DNA of 64,000 nt from Subdoligranulum variabile. Its GTDB lineage: Bacteria > Bacillota > Clostridia > Oscillospirales > Ruminococcaceae. The stretch lies in the NCBI RefSeq assembly GCF_025152575.1, contig NZ_CP102293.1, positions 1,488,001 through 1,552,000 of the forward strand, written 5' to 3'. The first letter of the stretch is position 1. The number at the start of each line of letters is the position of its first letter. A program made the position numbers and the translations under genes. Below the pieces are notes generated by a model, which was not told the DNA's origin, ran no database searches, and saw only the letters and a list, made by a program, of their open reading frames with translations. Below are positions 55,476 to 64,000 of this stretch, one piece after another.

Positions 55476-58400
55476 TTACTTGTACAGCTCGACCAGGCGG
55501 GTCAGGTGCTCGTAACGGGCATCGGCAGCTTCCTGGTTCTTGGCGAACAGTTCCTTCGCACGCTCGGGGAAGGCGCGGGCCAGACGGCTGTAACGGGTCT
55601 CGTTGTTCAGGAAGTCCTGATACTTGCTCATATCGCCGGCCTTGGAGGTCAGGGTGAAGGGGTTCTTGCCCTCGGCCTTGTTGGCGGGATTGAAGGTGAA
55701 CAGGTTCCAGTAACCAGCCTCGACGGCCTTCTTCATCTCGTTCTGGCAGTTGGTCATGCCGCCCTTGACACCGTGCAGCTCGCAGGGAGCGTAGCCGATG
55801 ATGATGGACGGGCCGGGATACGCCTCGGCCTCGGCAATGGCCTTGACAGCCTGGGCCATGTTGGCGCCCAGAGCGATCTGAGCAACGTAGATGTAGCCGT
55901 AGGTCATGCAGATCTCGGCCAGGCTCTTCTTGCTGATCTCCTTGCCGGCAGCAGCGAACTGGCAGACCTCACCGATGTTGGAGGCCTTGGAAGCCTGTCC
56001 GCCGGTGTTGGAGTACATCTCGGTGTCGAAGACCATGACGTTGACATCGTGGCCGGAAGCCAGGACGTGATCCAGGCCGCCGTAACCGATGTCGTATGCC
56101 CAGCCGTCGCCGCCGAAGATCCAGAAGCTCTTCTTGGCCAGGTACTGCTTGTCCTTCAGGATCTCCTGAGCCTCAGCGGAGCCGTCCGCCTCGAGAGCGG
56201 CGACCAGAGCCTTGGCGGGCGCATCGTTGGCCTTGGTGTTGGCCTTGGTCTCGATGAACTTGTCGATGACAGCATCCAGCTCGGCGCTCTTGCCCTTCAT
56301 GGCGACAACCTTCTTGATCAGGTTCTCGCGGATGGTCTCGTAGCCGATCTGCATACCGAGGCCATGCTCGGCGTTGTCCTCGAACAGGGAGTTGATCCAG
56401 GCGGGACCATAGCCGGACTCCTTGTTGGTGGTGTACGGGCTGATGGAAGCGGTACCGCCCCAGATGGAGGAGCAGCCGGTGGCGTTGGAGATGAACATCT
56501 TCTCGCCGAACAGCTGGGTGATCAGGCGGGCGTAGGAAGTCTCGGCACAGCCAGCGCAGGAGCCGGAGAACTCAAGCAGCGGCTGGTTGAACTGAGAACC
56601 CTTGACGGAGATCTCGGAAACCACACCGGGGACGTTGTCCTTCTTGCGGATGTTCTCGACGCAGTAGTCGAAAGCAGCCTGCTGAGCGGACTGGCTCTCC
56701 TGGGGCTTCATCTCGATGGCCTTGGTCGGGCAGACCGTGACGCACTCGCCGCAGCCCATGCAGTCCAGAGGAGACACAGCGATGGTGAACTTGTACTCGC
56801 TGGCCTTGGGCTTGGTGTCGGCGCTCTTCAGGCTCTCGGGGGCCTTGGCCAGCTCGTCGGCGGTCAGGCAGAACGGACGGATGGTGGCATGAGAGCAGAC
56901 GAAGGCACAGTTGTTGCACTGAATGCACTTGGAGGGATCCCATTCGGGCACCATGACGGCGGTGCCGCGCTTCTCGTAAGCGGAAGCGCCCAGTTCCCAT
57001 TCGCCGTTGGGGTTATGGGCAAAGGCGGAAACCGGCAGGCTGTCGCCGTCCATACGGCTGATGGGCTCCATGACCTCGCGGATCATCTTGACCAGCGGAG
57101 CGGGTCCCTTCAGCTCGGCGGGAGCAGCATCGGGAGCGGGGTTGTGCCAGCTCTCGGGCACCTCGACCTTGTGGACAGCGTCCACACCGGCGTCGATGGC
57201 CTTCCAGTTCATCTCGACAACGGCGTCGCCCTTCTTGCCGTAGCTCTTCTTGGCGGCGGCCTTCATGTACTCGACGGCCTCGTCGATGGGCATGACGTCA
57301 GCCAGCTTGAAGAAGGCGGACTGCAGGATCGTGTTGGTGCGCTTGCCCATGCCGATCTCGATGGCCTTGTCGATGGCGTTGATGGTGTACAGCTGGATGT
57401 TGTTGTCGGCAATGTACTTCTTGTCGGCAGCGTTCAGGTGCTGATCCAGCTCCTCGTCCGTCCACTGGCAGTTGATCATGAAGACACCGCCGGGCTTGAC
57501 GTCCTGCACCATCTTCATGCCCATGTGGATGTAGGCGGGGTTGTGGCAGGCCACGAAGTCGGCCTGGTTGATGTAGTAGGGGCTGCGGATGGGCTTGTCG
57601 CCGAAACGCAGATGGCTGATGGTCACACCGCCGGTCTTCTTGGAGTCGTACTGGAAGTACGCCTGGATGTACTTGTCGGTGTGGTCGCCGATGATCTTGG
57701 TGGAGTTCTTGTTGGCGCCGACGGTGCCGTCACCGCCCAGACCCCAGAACTTGCACTCCTTGGTGCCGGGGGCGGAGGTGATGGGCGCGGGCTTGACCTC
57801 AGGCAGGCTGAGGTTGGTCACATCGTCCACGATGCCGATGGTGAAGCGGCTCTTGGGGGCATCCTTGGCCAGCTCGGTGTACACAGCGAAGACGCTGGAC
57901 GGCGGGGTGTCCTTGCTGCCCAGGCCGTAACGGCCGCCGGTCAGCACGATGTCGTTCAGGCCGGCCTCACGCAGAGTGGCGGCGACATCCAGGTAGAGGG
58001 GCTCGCCCAGAGAGCCGGGCTCCTTGGTGCGGTCGAGGACCGCGATCTTCTTGACGGTCTTGGGCAGGACCTTGAGCAGGGCCTCGGAGACCCAGGGACG
58101 GTACAGGCGCACGAGCACCAGGCCGACCTTCTCACCCTTGGCGGTCAGGTAGTCGATGACTTCCTCGGCCACGTCGCAGATGGAACCCATGGCGATGATG
58201 ACGCGGTCAGCGTCCTCGGCGCCGTAGTAGTTGAACAGGTCGTAGTTGGTGCCGATCTTCTCGTTGATCTTGTCCATGTACTTCTTGACCACCGCGGGCA
58301 GGGCCTCGTAAGCGGGGTTGCAGGCCTCACGATGCTGGAAGAAGACGTCGCCGTTCTCATGGGAGCCGCGGGTCTTGGGATGCTCGGGGTTCAGCGCCTC

Positions 58401-59015
58401 GGCGCGGAACTTGGCAACGGCATCCATGTTGCACATTTCCTTCAGATCTTCGTAGTCCCACTTCTCGATCTTCTGGATCTCATGAGAAGTACGGAAACCG
58501 TCGAAGAAGTTCACGAAGGGAACACGGCCCTCGATGGCAGACAGGTGCGCCACGGGGGACAGGTCCATGACTTCCTGCGGGTTGGACTCGGCCAGCATGG
58601 CGAAGCCGGTCTGACGGGTGGCGTAAACGTCGCTGTGGTCACCGAAGATGTTCAGGGACTGGGTAGCAACGGTACGGGCACTGACGTCGAAGACGCAGGG
58701 GAGCTGCTCGGCTGCGATCTTGTACATGTTGGGGATCATCAGCAGCAGGCCCTGGGATGCGGTGAAGGTGGTGGTGATGGCACCGGTACCAAGAGAACCG
58801 TGCACAGCACCGGCAGCACCGGCCTCAGACTCCATCTCCACAACCTTGACCTGGTTGCCGAAGATGTTCTTCAGGCCGGCAGCGCTCCACTGGTCCACCG
58901 TATCAGCCATGGGGCTGGACGGAGTGATGGGGTAGATGGCAGCCACATCGGTGAACGCATAGGCTACGTGCGCCGCAGCGGTATTGCCGTCCATAGACTG
59001 TTTTGCTCTGGGCAT
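55476..59015 (-). CDS. nifJ: Pyruvate:ferredoxin (flavodoxin) oxidoreductase
   Basis: 1,179 residues from MPRAKQSMDGN, chosen because GGAGGAAGAAAA precedes it; the 63 codons upstream are leader. Homodimeric PFOR with all domains in one chain: N-terminal pyrimidine domain (AYAFTDVAAIYPITPSSPM), gamma domain, two 4Fe-4S motifs (CIQCNNCAFVCSH and CMGCGECVTVCP), and the TPP-binding domain with GDGWAYDIGYGGLDHVL. It oxidises pyruvate to acetyl-CoA, CO2 and reduced ferredoxin, a core step in anaerobic fermentation. Its promoter is recognisable. Confidence 0.98.
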   Translation of the reverse strand: MPRAKQSMDGNTAAAHVAYAFTDVAAIYPITPSSPMADTVDQWSAAGLKNIFGNQVKVVEMESEAGAAGAVHGSLGTGAITTTFTASQGLLLMIPNMYKIAAEQLPCVFDVSARTVATQSLNIFGDHSDVYATRQTGFAMLAESNPQEVMDLSPVAHLSAIEGRVPFVNFFDGFRTSHEIQKIEKWDYEDLKEMCNMDAVAKFRAEALNPEHPKTRGSHENGDVFFQHREACNPAYEALPAVVKKYMDKINEKIGTNYDLFNYYGAEDADRVIIAMGSICDVAEEVIDYLTAKGEKVGLVLVRLYRPWVSEALLKVLPKTVKKIAVLDRTKEPGSLGEPLYLDVAATLREAGLNDIVLTGGRYGLGSKDTPPSSVFAVYTELAKDAPKSRFTIGIVDDVTNLSLPEVKPAPITSAPGTKECKFWGLGGDGTVGANKNSTKIIGDHTDKYIQAYFQYDSKKTGGVTISHLRFGDKPIRSPYYINQADFVACHNPAYIHMGMKMVQDVKPGGVFMINCQWTDEELDQHLNAADKKYIADNNIQLYTINAIDKAIEIGMGKRTNTILQSAFFKLADVMPIDEAVEYMKAAAKKSYGKKGDAVVEMNWKAIDAGVDAVHKVEVPESWHNPAPDAAPAELKGPAPLVKMIREVMEPISRMDGDSLPVSAFAHNPNGEWELGASAYEKRGTAVMVPEWDPSKCIQCNNCAFVCSHATIRPFCLTADELAKAPESLKSADTKPKASEYKFTIAVSPLDCMGCGECVTVCPTKAIEMKPQESQSAQQAAFDYCVENIRKKDNVPGVVSEISVKGSQFNQPLLEFSGSCAGCAETSYARLITQLFGEKMFISNATGCSSIWGGTASISPYTTNKESGYGPAWINSLFEDNAEHGLGMQIGYETIRENLIKKVVAMKGKSAELDAVIDKFIETKANTKANDAPAKALVAALEADGSAEAQEILKDKQYLAKKSFWIFGGDGWAYDIGYGGLDHVLASGHDVNVMVFDTEMYSNTGGQASKASNIGEVCQFAAAGKEISKKSLAEICMTYGYIYVAQIALGANMAQAVKAIAEAEAYPGPSIIIGYAPCELHGVKGGMTNCQNEMKKAVEAGYWNLFTFNPANKAEGKNPFTLTSKAGDMSKYQDFLNNETRYSRLARAFPERAKELFAKNQEAADARYEHLTRLVELYK

Positions 59016-59150
59016 TTTTCTTCCTCCATTTTCAAGAGTAGTTTTGCATTCTGCACGGGCTTTTGCCCCCGCACAGGCCCACGCCTGTCCCGCCCCATGC
59101 CTGTGTTTTGCCCCGGACATACGGCTGAATAGACGCTTTTGCATAGCTTT

Positions 59151-59180
59151 ATTGTACCAAAAAACAACCTGATTCGTAAA
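59151..59180 (-). promoter_or_regulatory. Promoter of nifJ
   Basis: Minus strand TTTACG (59175-59180), 18-base spacer, TACAAT (59151-59156), giving a leader of about 130 bases that is GC-rich and may fold. The 304-base interval holds nothing else I can name. Confidence 0.65.
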
Positions 59181-59318
59181 GGGTTTTTGTTTAGAATGTT
59201 GCACAGATTTTCCGGGCGGATGTGTGCATTTTGACTATTTTTCCACAAACGTTTCAAATCATGAAATATGGCAGTCCGGATAATGTCACTTTGTGAAGAA
59301 TTTCACGCACCGCAAAAA

Positions 59319-60002
59319 TCACAGAATCTCCCGTACCGTCAGGGTTTGTCCCGCCACCGTGAACCGCACCTTGTGCCCCCCGAAATCCAGCGTGTACACC
59401 CGCTCCGGGTCGTGCTGGTAGGCCGGCCGGGGGTCGTTTTTCAGCACGCCCAGCAGCGCCGCCCGCTTTTCTTTGGGCAGTTTGTCCAAAAGGGCCTCGT
59501 CGCACTGCACGGCCAGGGCGTAGCCGGCGGTCTGTTCGGTGAAACCGCCCCGGGCGTCGGGGTGGGCGTCCACGTAGGGCAGGTAGGGTTTGATGTCATA
59601 GATGGGGGTGCCGTCCAGCAGGTCCGCCCCCTTCACCAGCAGGTCGCAGCCCTCGATGCCCGCCAGCTCCACGCAGGAAAGGCCCAGGGCGTTGGGCCGG
59701 TAGGGGCTGCGGGTGGCAAACACCCCCCGCCGTACGTTGCCGCCCAGCCGTGGCGGCCGCACGGTGGGCCGCCATTTCTTGCCCGCGGCGTATTCCTCCG
59801 CCACGGTGGAAAACTGCCAGATCAGCCACAGGTGGCTGTAACCCTCCAGCCCCGCCAGGGCGTTGGGGTCCCGGTAGTCCGGCTCAAAAACGATGCGGGC
59901 GGTGAGTTCCGGCACCAGGCCGCTCTGCCGCGGGATGCCGAATTTGTCGGAAAAGTCGGTGCGGATCCGGGCGATGGGGTGGATGGTGTAGGCGTCAGAC
60001 AT
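59319..60002 (-). CDS. trmO: tRNA (adenine-N6)-methyltransferase TrmO
   Basis: 227 residues from MSDAYTIHPIARIRT; upstream frames are not coding. TsaA/TrmO pattern: IARIRTDFSDKFGIPRQ, YSHLWLIWQFS, ATRSPYRPNALGLS and YDIKPYLPYVD. It methylates N6 of t6A37 in tRNAs using SAM. The C-terminal extension after about 150 (LPKEKRAALLGVL...) is usual for the longer bacterial form. Confidence 0.92.
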   Translation of the reverse strand: MSDAYTIHPIARIRTDFSDKFGIPRQSGLVPELTARIVFEPDYRDPNALAGLEGYSHLWLIWQFSTVAEEYAAGKKWRPTVRPPRLGGNVRRGVFATRSPYRPNALGLSCVELAGIEGCDLLVKGADLLDGTPIYDIKPYLPYVDAHPDARGGFTEQTAGYALAVQCDEALLDKLPKEKRAALLGVLKNDPRPAYQHDPERVYTLDFGGHKVRFTVAGQTLTVREIL

Positions 60003-60031
60003 GGATGAAATCCCCCTTTTTGTATAAGTTA

Positions 60032-60059
60032 ACCATAACAGAACGGCCAGATTTGTCAA
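60032..60059 (-). promoter_or_regulatory. Promoter of trmO
   Basis: Minus strand TTGACA (60054-60059), 16-base spacer, TATGGT (60032-60037). Divergent from the lipoprotein promoter nine bases away. Confidence 0.65.
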
Positions 60060-60068
60060 CCTTTTTTC

Positions 60069-60098
60069 TTGACCGGGGCAAAGAAAAGGGGGTATGCT
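60069..60098 (+). promoter_or_regulatory. Promoter of the 60135 lipoprotein
   Basis: TTGACC (60069-60074), 18-base spacer, TATGCT (60093-60098). Confidence 0.65.
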
Positions 60099-60134
60099 AT
60101 TTTTATAAGGAAACCAGAAAGGGGCGGACCACAG

Positions 60135-60629
60135 ATGAAAGGAACGGGATGGGCGGCACTGCTGCTGGGGGCGGTCCTGCTCACGGGATGCAGCGGGCAG
60201 TCCACCCAGACCACGGCGGCGGGCACCCATGCCAATGCGGAGACCACCGCCCGGGAGGTCCTGACCGAGCTGTACAGCGCGGGGGCCCAGGATTCGGCGG
60301 ATTTTGAGGAGGCCCTGGCCCGCAGTGCCACCGGCGAGAGCGCCCTGGACGATTATCTCATCGGCAGGGTGGGGGACAAGCTCAGCGACGAGGGCATGAA
60401 CGCCGTGCTGGACAACCGGGTCCTGTCCCGGGTGTTCAACGCCTGGCCCTCCACCGAGGTGGCGGCCCAGGACATCGACCTGGACGAGCAGGACGGCACC
60501 GGCGACACCAACCGCCGGTACGCCTACACCGTCACCGCCGGCCCGGAAGGGGAGGACCCCCAGCAGTTTACCGGTGTCATCGCCCTGTCCCTCACCGACG
60601 GCGTCTGGCAGGTCACAGGCATAGAGTAG
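60135..60629 (+). CDS. Lipoprotein of unknown function
   Basis: 164 residues from MKGTGW (GAAAGGGGCGG upstream). Lipobox LTGC (Cys19) is followed by a Thr-rich spacer, a helical middle (AREVLTELYSAGAQDSADFE, LDDYLIGRVGDKLSDEGMNA) and a beta-rich end (RYAYTVTA, GVWQVTG). It resembles small DUF4878-type lipoproteins in layout, but I cannot assign it. Divergent from trmO, with its own promoter. Confidence 0.72.
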   Translation: MKGTGWAALLLGAVLLTGCSGQSTQTTAAGTHANAETTAREVLTELYSAGAQDSADFEEALARSATGESALDDYLIGRVGDKLSDEGMNAVLDNRVLSRVFNAWPSTEVAAQDIDLDEQDGTGDTNRRYAYTVTAGPEGEDPQQFTGVIALSLTDGVWQVTGIE

Positions 60630-60634
60630 GATTG

Positions 60635-60679
60635 TGTTCCTTCTTTGCAAAGACCTACTTTCTTTGCAAAGAAAGTAGG
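60635..60679. repeat. Fused A- and B-type CTTTGCAAAG palindromes
   Basis: A-type GTTCCTTCTTTGCAAAGA is broken after 18 bases and joined to the full B-type CCTACTTTCTTTGCAAAGAAAGTAGG (60654-60679), as if one inserted into the other. A degenerate tail follows to about 60775. Confidence 0.75.
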
Positions 60680-60776
60680 CAAAGAAACTCCAAACATTTG
60701 CCCCGTGAAACCGCAGGTGCGGAACATTCCGCGGCCTGCCCATGCAGGGGAAGCAAGGCAAAGAAACTCCAAACAA

Positions 60777-60807
60777 ACATGCATGGTCCCTGACCATGCA
60801 TGTTTTT
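60777..60807 (+). terminator. Terminator after the lipoprotein/repeat unit
   Basis: ACATGCATGGTC/GACCATGCATGT hairpin with TTTTTG. The rest of 60808-61058 is an untranslated leader region with an unassigned promoter. Confidence 0.75.
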
Positions 60808-61058
60808 GTATACAAGAATACATTCCGTTGCCACGTGCCGGGAAAATCTCTTCCGGCCGCTCCCTCCCATTCCGGAAATTTGTTGCAAAATAACTTTTTT
60901 GAAAAAATCTGCAAAAGGCGGGGGTGGTGGTTCGTACTTATAATAGAGCCCCCGCCGCGGCGGGGGAGAACCCGGAAAATTTACATGAAGCGGCCTTTTC
61001 TTTCCCGTCGAAGTATGGTAGAATAAGGCCAATATCCGCTTGGAAAGGGGGCAGGTGT

Positions 61059-61853
61059 TTGGCACCCATCATCCGCACCGAAAAACTGCGCAAAGTCTAC
61101 GCCGTGGGCAAGGAGCGCGTCGTGGCGCTCAACGACGTGGACCTGGCCATCGAAAAAGGGGAGTTCTGCTGTATCGTGGGCCAGTCGGGTTCCGGCAAGA
61201 GTACGCTGCTCAACATGCTGGCCGGGCTGGAAAAGCCCACCCGGGGCAAGGTGTTCATCGGCAAGCACGAGATCAGCGCCATGACCGAGACCGAGCTGGC
61301 CCGGTTCCGGCAGGCCCATCTGGGGTTCATCTTCCAGAGTTACAATCTGCTGCCCACCATGACGGCGGCGGAGAACGTGGCCCTGCCGCTGCTCTTCAAG
61401 GGGGTGGACAAAGCCACCCGCATGCGGCTGGCCCGCAAGGAACTGAAGAACATGGGCCTGCTGGGGCGGGCCAACCACCTGCCCACCGAGATGAGCGGCG
61501 GGCAGCAGCAGCGCGTGGGCATTGCCCGGGCCTTTGTGAGCAGTCCCAAGGTCATCTTTGCCGACGAGCCCACCGGCAACCTGGACTCCATGACCAGCAA
61601 ACAGGTGCTTTACCGCATGCTGGAGATGTCCAAACACCAGAAGGTCACCTTCGTCATGGTCACCCACGAGCCGGAACTGGCCCAGTGTGCCGACCGCATC
61701 GTGACCATCCTGGACGGCAAGGTGCAGTCCAGCGTCGTGCAGGACGACGAAACCAAACAGAAATACCGCGATGAGCTCTTTGCCGATATGGACGGCAACC
61801 TGGACATCGGCGGCGCCGCCAGCAAGGAAACCCCCGCGGCGGCCCAATCCTGA
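61059..61853 (+). CDS. ABC transporter ATP-binding protein (MacB/LolD type)
   Basis: 264 residues from a TTG with GAAAGGGGGCAGG upstream. Walker A GQSGSGKST (about 41-49), Q-loop FQSYNLLP, signature MSGGQQQRVGIARAF, Walker B VIFADEPTG and H-loop VTHE. The subfamily matches exporters with a MacB-type permease; the C-terminal extension (about 230-264) is acidic. Operon with the two genes downstream, 23 and -14 bases apart. Confidence 0.92.
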   Translation: MAPIIRTEKLRKVYAVGKERVVALNDVDLAIEKGEFCCIVGQSGSGKSTLLNMLAGLEKPTRGKVFIGKHEISAMTETELARFRQAHLGFIFQSYNLLPTMTAAENVALPLLFKGVDKATRMRLARKELKNMGLLGRANHLPTEMSGGQQQRVGIARAFVSSPKVIFADEPTGNLDSMTSKQVLYRMLEMSKHQKVTFVMVTHEPELAQCADRIVTILDGKVQSSVVQDDETKQKYRDELFADMDGNLDIGGAASKETPAAAQS

Positions 61854-61876
61854 CAACAACAACTGGAGGTCTTACA

Positions 61877-63358
61877 TTGAAACGGATCCTGTCCCTGATC
61901 GCCCTGCTGGCCCTGGTGGCTTCGCTGGGCATGCCGGTCCTGGCGGAGGACGCTGCCTCGGACAGCAGCAGCACCGGCACCACCCAGACACCTGATACCA
62001 ACAACAACACCAACAACAATACCACCCCCGCCGCCTCGGACGGCGTCTATGTGGTGGGCTACACCGTCACCGACATTGCCGGCGGGGAGATCACCACCGT
62101 GGATGTGGGCGACCACGTGAACATCGTGCTCCAGGTGGTGGACCATTCCTCGGCCCGGTATGCCGTCAAGGCGGAGGAGATCTCCGCCCGGATCAACTCC
62201 TCGGTGTTCCAGTATACCGGCATCGGTGAGATCGGCCAGCTGTTCCAGAACAACGACGACCCCAACACCGACCGCCTGAACAAGGTGCGCAACGGTCAGG
62301 CCACCGACCAGGAAAAGGCCGACAACGCCTACTATAATTATTACAGCTATGTGCTGCTCTTCCGGGATGTGGTCTACAATGGCGGCGGCAACACCCTGCC
62401 CATCAACCTGACCTACCTGGATACCAGCAAGCCCATGCAGCAGTTCAGCGTCCAGATCGGCCAGTGCGTGGACAAGGACCAGACCACCTCCCCCAACCTG
62501 CTGGTGCGGTCCTCCAGCTACGGCGAGGGCACCGTCACCGCCGGTGAGGAGTTCGTCCTCTCCCTGGGCATCTACGCCACCGACGCCGGCGAGGACCTCA
62601 AAGACGTCATCGTCTCCCTGACCCTGCCCGAGAACGTGTCGCTGTCCAGCGGCAGCCTCTCCAACTACATGGGCACCCTGCCCGCCGGTACCACCCGTAC
62701 CGTCACCTTCCCCATCCTGCCCGCCTCCGGATTCACCGGCACGGTGGCCAACATCACGGTGAACCTCACCGGCACCGGGTCCATCTCCGGCAAGGCCGTC
62801 ACCGGCACCACCGCCATCTCGGTGCCCATCAGCCAGCCCGACCGCTTCGAGGTGGGCGAGATGAAAGCTCCCTCCTCCATCGTCCTGGGCGAGACCGCCA
62901 GTGTCTCCCTGAGCTACGTCAACAAGGGCAAGAACGCCGTCTCCAACCTGGAGGCCCGCCTCTCCGGCACCAACCTGGGCGCCGGCGGCTACCAGTACCT
63001 GGGCAACCTCAACGCCGGTACCGAGGGCAGCGTGGACTTTGACCTTTCCCCCGATTCCGCCGGTGCGGTCTCCGGCACCATCACCCTCAGCTATGAGGAT
63101 GCCAGCGGCGAGACCCGCACCATCACCAAGGAATTCTCCACCACCGCCGAACAGGCGAGCTTCGACCCCTCCATGATGGACCCCTCCATGGAAGAACCCC
63201 AGCAGCCCACCGGTATGCCGGTCTGGGGCTGGGCGGTGATCGTGGTCTGCGGCGTGGTGGTCGTGGTGGTCATCGTGGTGGTGATCAAGCGCCGCAAGAA
63301 GAAGAAGGCGTTGGCTCTGGCCGCGCTGGAAGCCGAGGACAGCGATGAAGATCTCTGA
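61877..63358 (+). CDS. Secreted membrane-anchored partner of the ABC system
   Basis: 493 residues from a TTG with GGAGGTC upstream. Signal peptide (about 1-23), Asn/Thr-rich linker, repeated beta-sandwich domains with CARDB-like traits (VGDHVNIVLQVVDHS, GETASVSLSYVNKGKNAVSN), then a membrane span (about 452-476) and a basic, acidic-ended tail. Topology places the domains outside. By context a periplasm-equivalent adaptor or substrate-binding partner of the MacB-like exporter. Its end overlaps the permease start by 14 bases. Confidence 0.75.
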   Translation: MKRILSLIALLALVASLGMPVLAEDAASDSSSTGTTQTPDTNNNTNNNTTPAASDGVYVVGYTVTDIAGGEITTVDVGDHVNIVLQVVDHSSARYAVKAEEISARINSSVFQYTGIGEIGQLFQNNDDPNTDRLNKVRNGQATDQEKADNAYYNYYSYVLLFRDVVYNGGGNTLPINLTYLDTSKPMQQFSVQIGQCVDKDQTTSPNLLVRSSSYGEGTVTAGEEFVLSLGIYATDAGEDLKDVIVSLTLPENVSLSSGSLSNYMGTLPAGTTRTVTFPILPASGFTGTVANITVNLTGTGSISGKAVTGTTAISVPISQPDRFEVGEMKAPSSIVLGETASVSLSYVNKGKNAVSNLEARLSGTNLGAGGYQYLGNLNAGTEGSVDFDLSPDSAGAVSGTITLSYEDASGETRTITKEFSTTAEQASFDPSMMDPSMEEPQQPTGMPVWGWAVIVVCGVVVVVVIVVVIKRRKKKKALALAALEAEDSDEDL

Positions 63359-64000
63359 TGAGATCGTCCTGAGCGCCCGCAACCTTACCCGCCGCAAGGG
63401 CCGCACGGCCCTGACCCTCATCGGCGTGGTCATCGGCACCTGCATGGTGGTGCTGATGATCTCCCTGGGCATCGCCCAGAGCCAGGCCAACGACGAGATG
63501 CTGCAGAGCTGGGGCGACCTGACCCAGATCCAGGTCTACGGCGGCGGCAGATCCATGGGGGCCGACGGCAAGGTGCTCAAACTGGACGACAAGGCAATTG
63601 AAAGTTTCAAAAAACTGGACCATGTGGTGGCCTCCACGGCCTATGTGTCGGCGTATTCCCTTCAGGGCAGCGTCACGGCGGGCACCAACGACCGCTATGT
63701 GATGGACCTGAGCAACCTCACCGGTGTGGATCCCACGGCGCTGGAGCCCATGGGATTCAAGCTGGATTCGGGCCGCTGGCCCGATACCGGCCCCGCCAAC
63801 AAGCGGGCCACCAAACTGCAGGTGCTGGTGGGCGATTACACCGGCTACAATTTCTACGATTCCCGCAAGAGCGAGTCCAGCCCCAACCGCTACCGCTGGC
63901 AGGGCATGACCGACTCCCAGGGCAATCAGGTGGAACCCTTTGTCAATGTGGACAAGGACAAGATGACCCTGACCATCAAGACGGGGGAGGGCTCCACCGA
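63345..64000 (+). CDS. ABC transporter permease (MacB/FtsX type), cut by window end
   Basis: First 218 residues only. MKISDEIVLSARNLTRRKGR precedes a first membrane span (ALTLIGVVIGTCMVVLMISL) and the extracellular MacB-like domain. The remaining spans lie beyond the window. With the ATPase and adaptor it forms an export or mechanotransmission complex. Confidence 0.88.
   Translation, partial: MKISDEIVLSARNLTRRKGRTALTLIGVVIGTCMVVLMISLGIAQSQANDEMLQSWGDLTQIQVYGGGRSMGADGKVLKLDDKAIESFKKLDHVVASTAYVSAYSLQGSVTAGTNDRYVMDLSNLTGVDPTALEPMGFKLDSGRWPDTGPANKRATKLQVLVGDYTGYNFYDSRKSESSPNRYRWQGMTDSQGNQVEPFVNVDKDKMTLTIKTGEGST

Overview
The window looks like a GC-rich gut Firmicute of the Ruminococcaceae/Oscillospiraceae type (Faecalibacterium, Gemmiger or Subdoligranulum-like). 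This rests on the chromosomal genes (gyrA, ftsH, pyruvate:ferredoxin oxidoreductase, uppP), the strong AGGAGG ribosome sites and a recurring 3'-end palindrome built on CTTTGCAAAG. The species is my inference.

Layout. (1) 105-2675 is gyrA, followed by a terminator/palindrome unit. (2) 2848-44610 is a 41.8 kb island inserted in the anticodon loop of a CAT-anticodon tRNA gene. The tRNA 3' half lies at the left end, the 5' half at the right end, and a 9-bp core (GGTTATGAG) is duplicated. The only integrase is at the right end. Next to it lies a complete second CAT tRNA, which looks like a replacement for the gene the island breaks. (3) 44748-64000 is ordinary high-GC chromosome: a GHL10-type hydrolase, an orphan winged-helix regulator, a cluster of DnaA-box-like 9-mers, ftsH, an ACP-like gene lacking its prosthetic-group serine, a glycosyltransferase, an L,D-transpeptidase lipoprotein, an aminotransferase, a HAD phosphatase, uppP, nifJ, trmO, a lipoprotein, and an ABC system (ATPase, secreted partner, permease cut by the window end).

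The island is a mosaic. 3280-25150 is a damaged Firmicute conjugative element: Toprim/DUF3991 protein, YodL protein, a 2,399-residue methylase-helicase with a tnpV gene nested in another frame, a CAP lipoprotein, a ParE/Phd pair, a surface protein fused by deletion to the tail of a TrbL-like protein, PrgI, VirB4, a PP-loop protein and an M23 peptidase. No relaxase or coupling protein is present. 25150-36157 is a one-strand operon of transmembrane phospho-signalling proteins: two paralogous zinc-ribbon Ser/Thr kinases, a membrane PP2C phosphatase, a membrane trypsin-like protease with a C-terminal FHA domain, a zinc-ribbon FHA protein, DUF3592-type membrane proteins and small partners. 36342-40728 adds two paralogous lipoproteins, a membrane protein, a membrane-embedded LuxR regulator and a sigma factor. 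41152-43040 holds remnants of a BTAD regulator and an LPXTG-like surface protein plus an intact sortase B.

Most interesting points: the self-compensating tRNA insertion, the kinase/FHA/PP2C/protease operon, the nested tnpV, the DnaA-box cluster that would lie about 2 kb from gyrA without the island, and the serine-less carrier protein.
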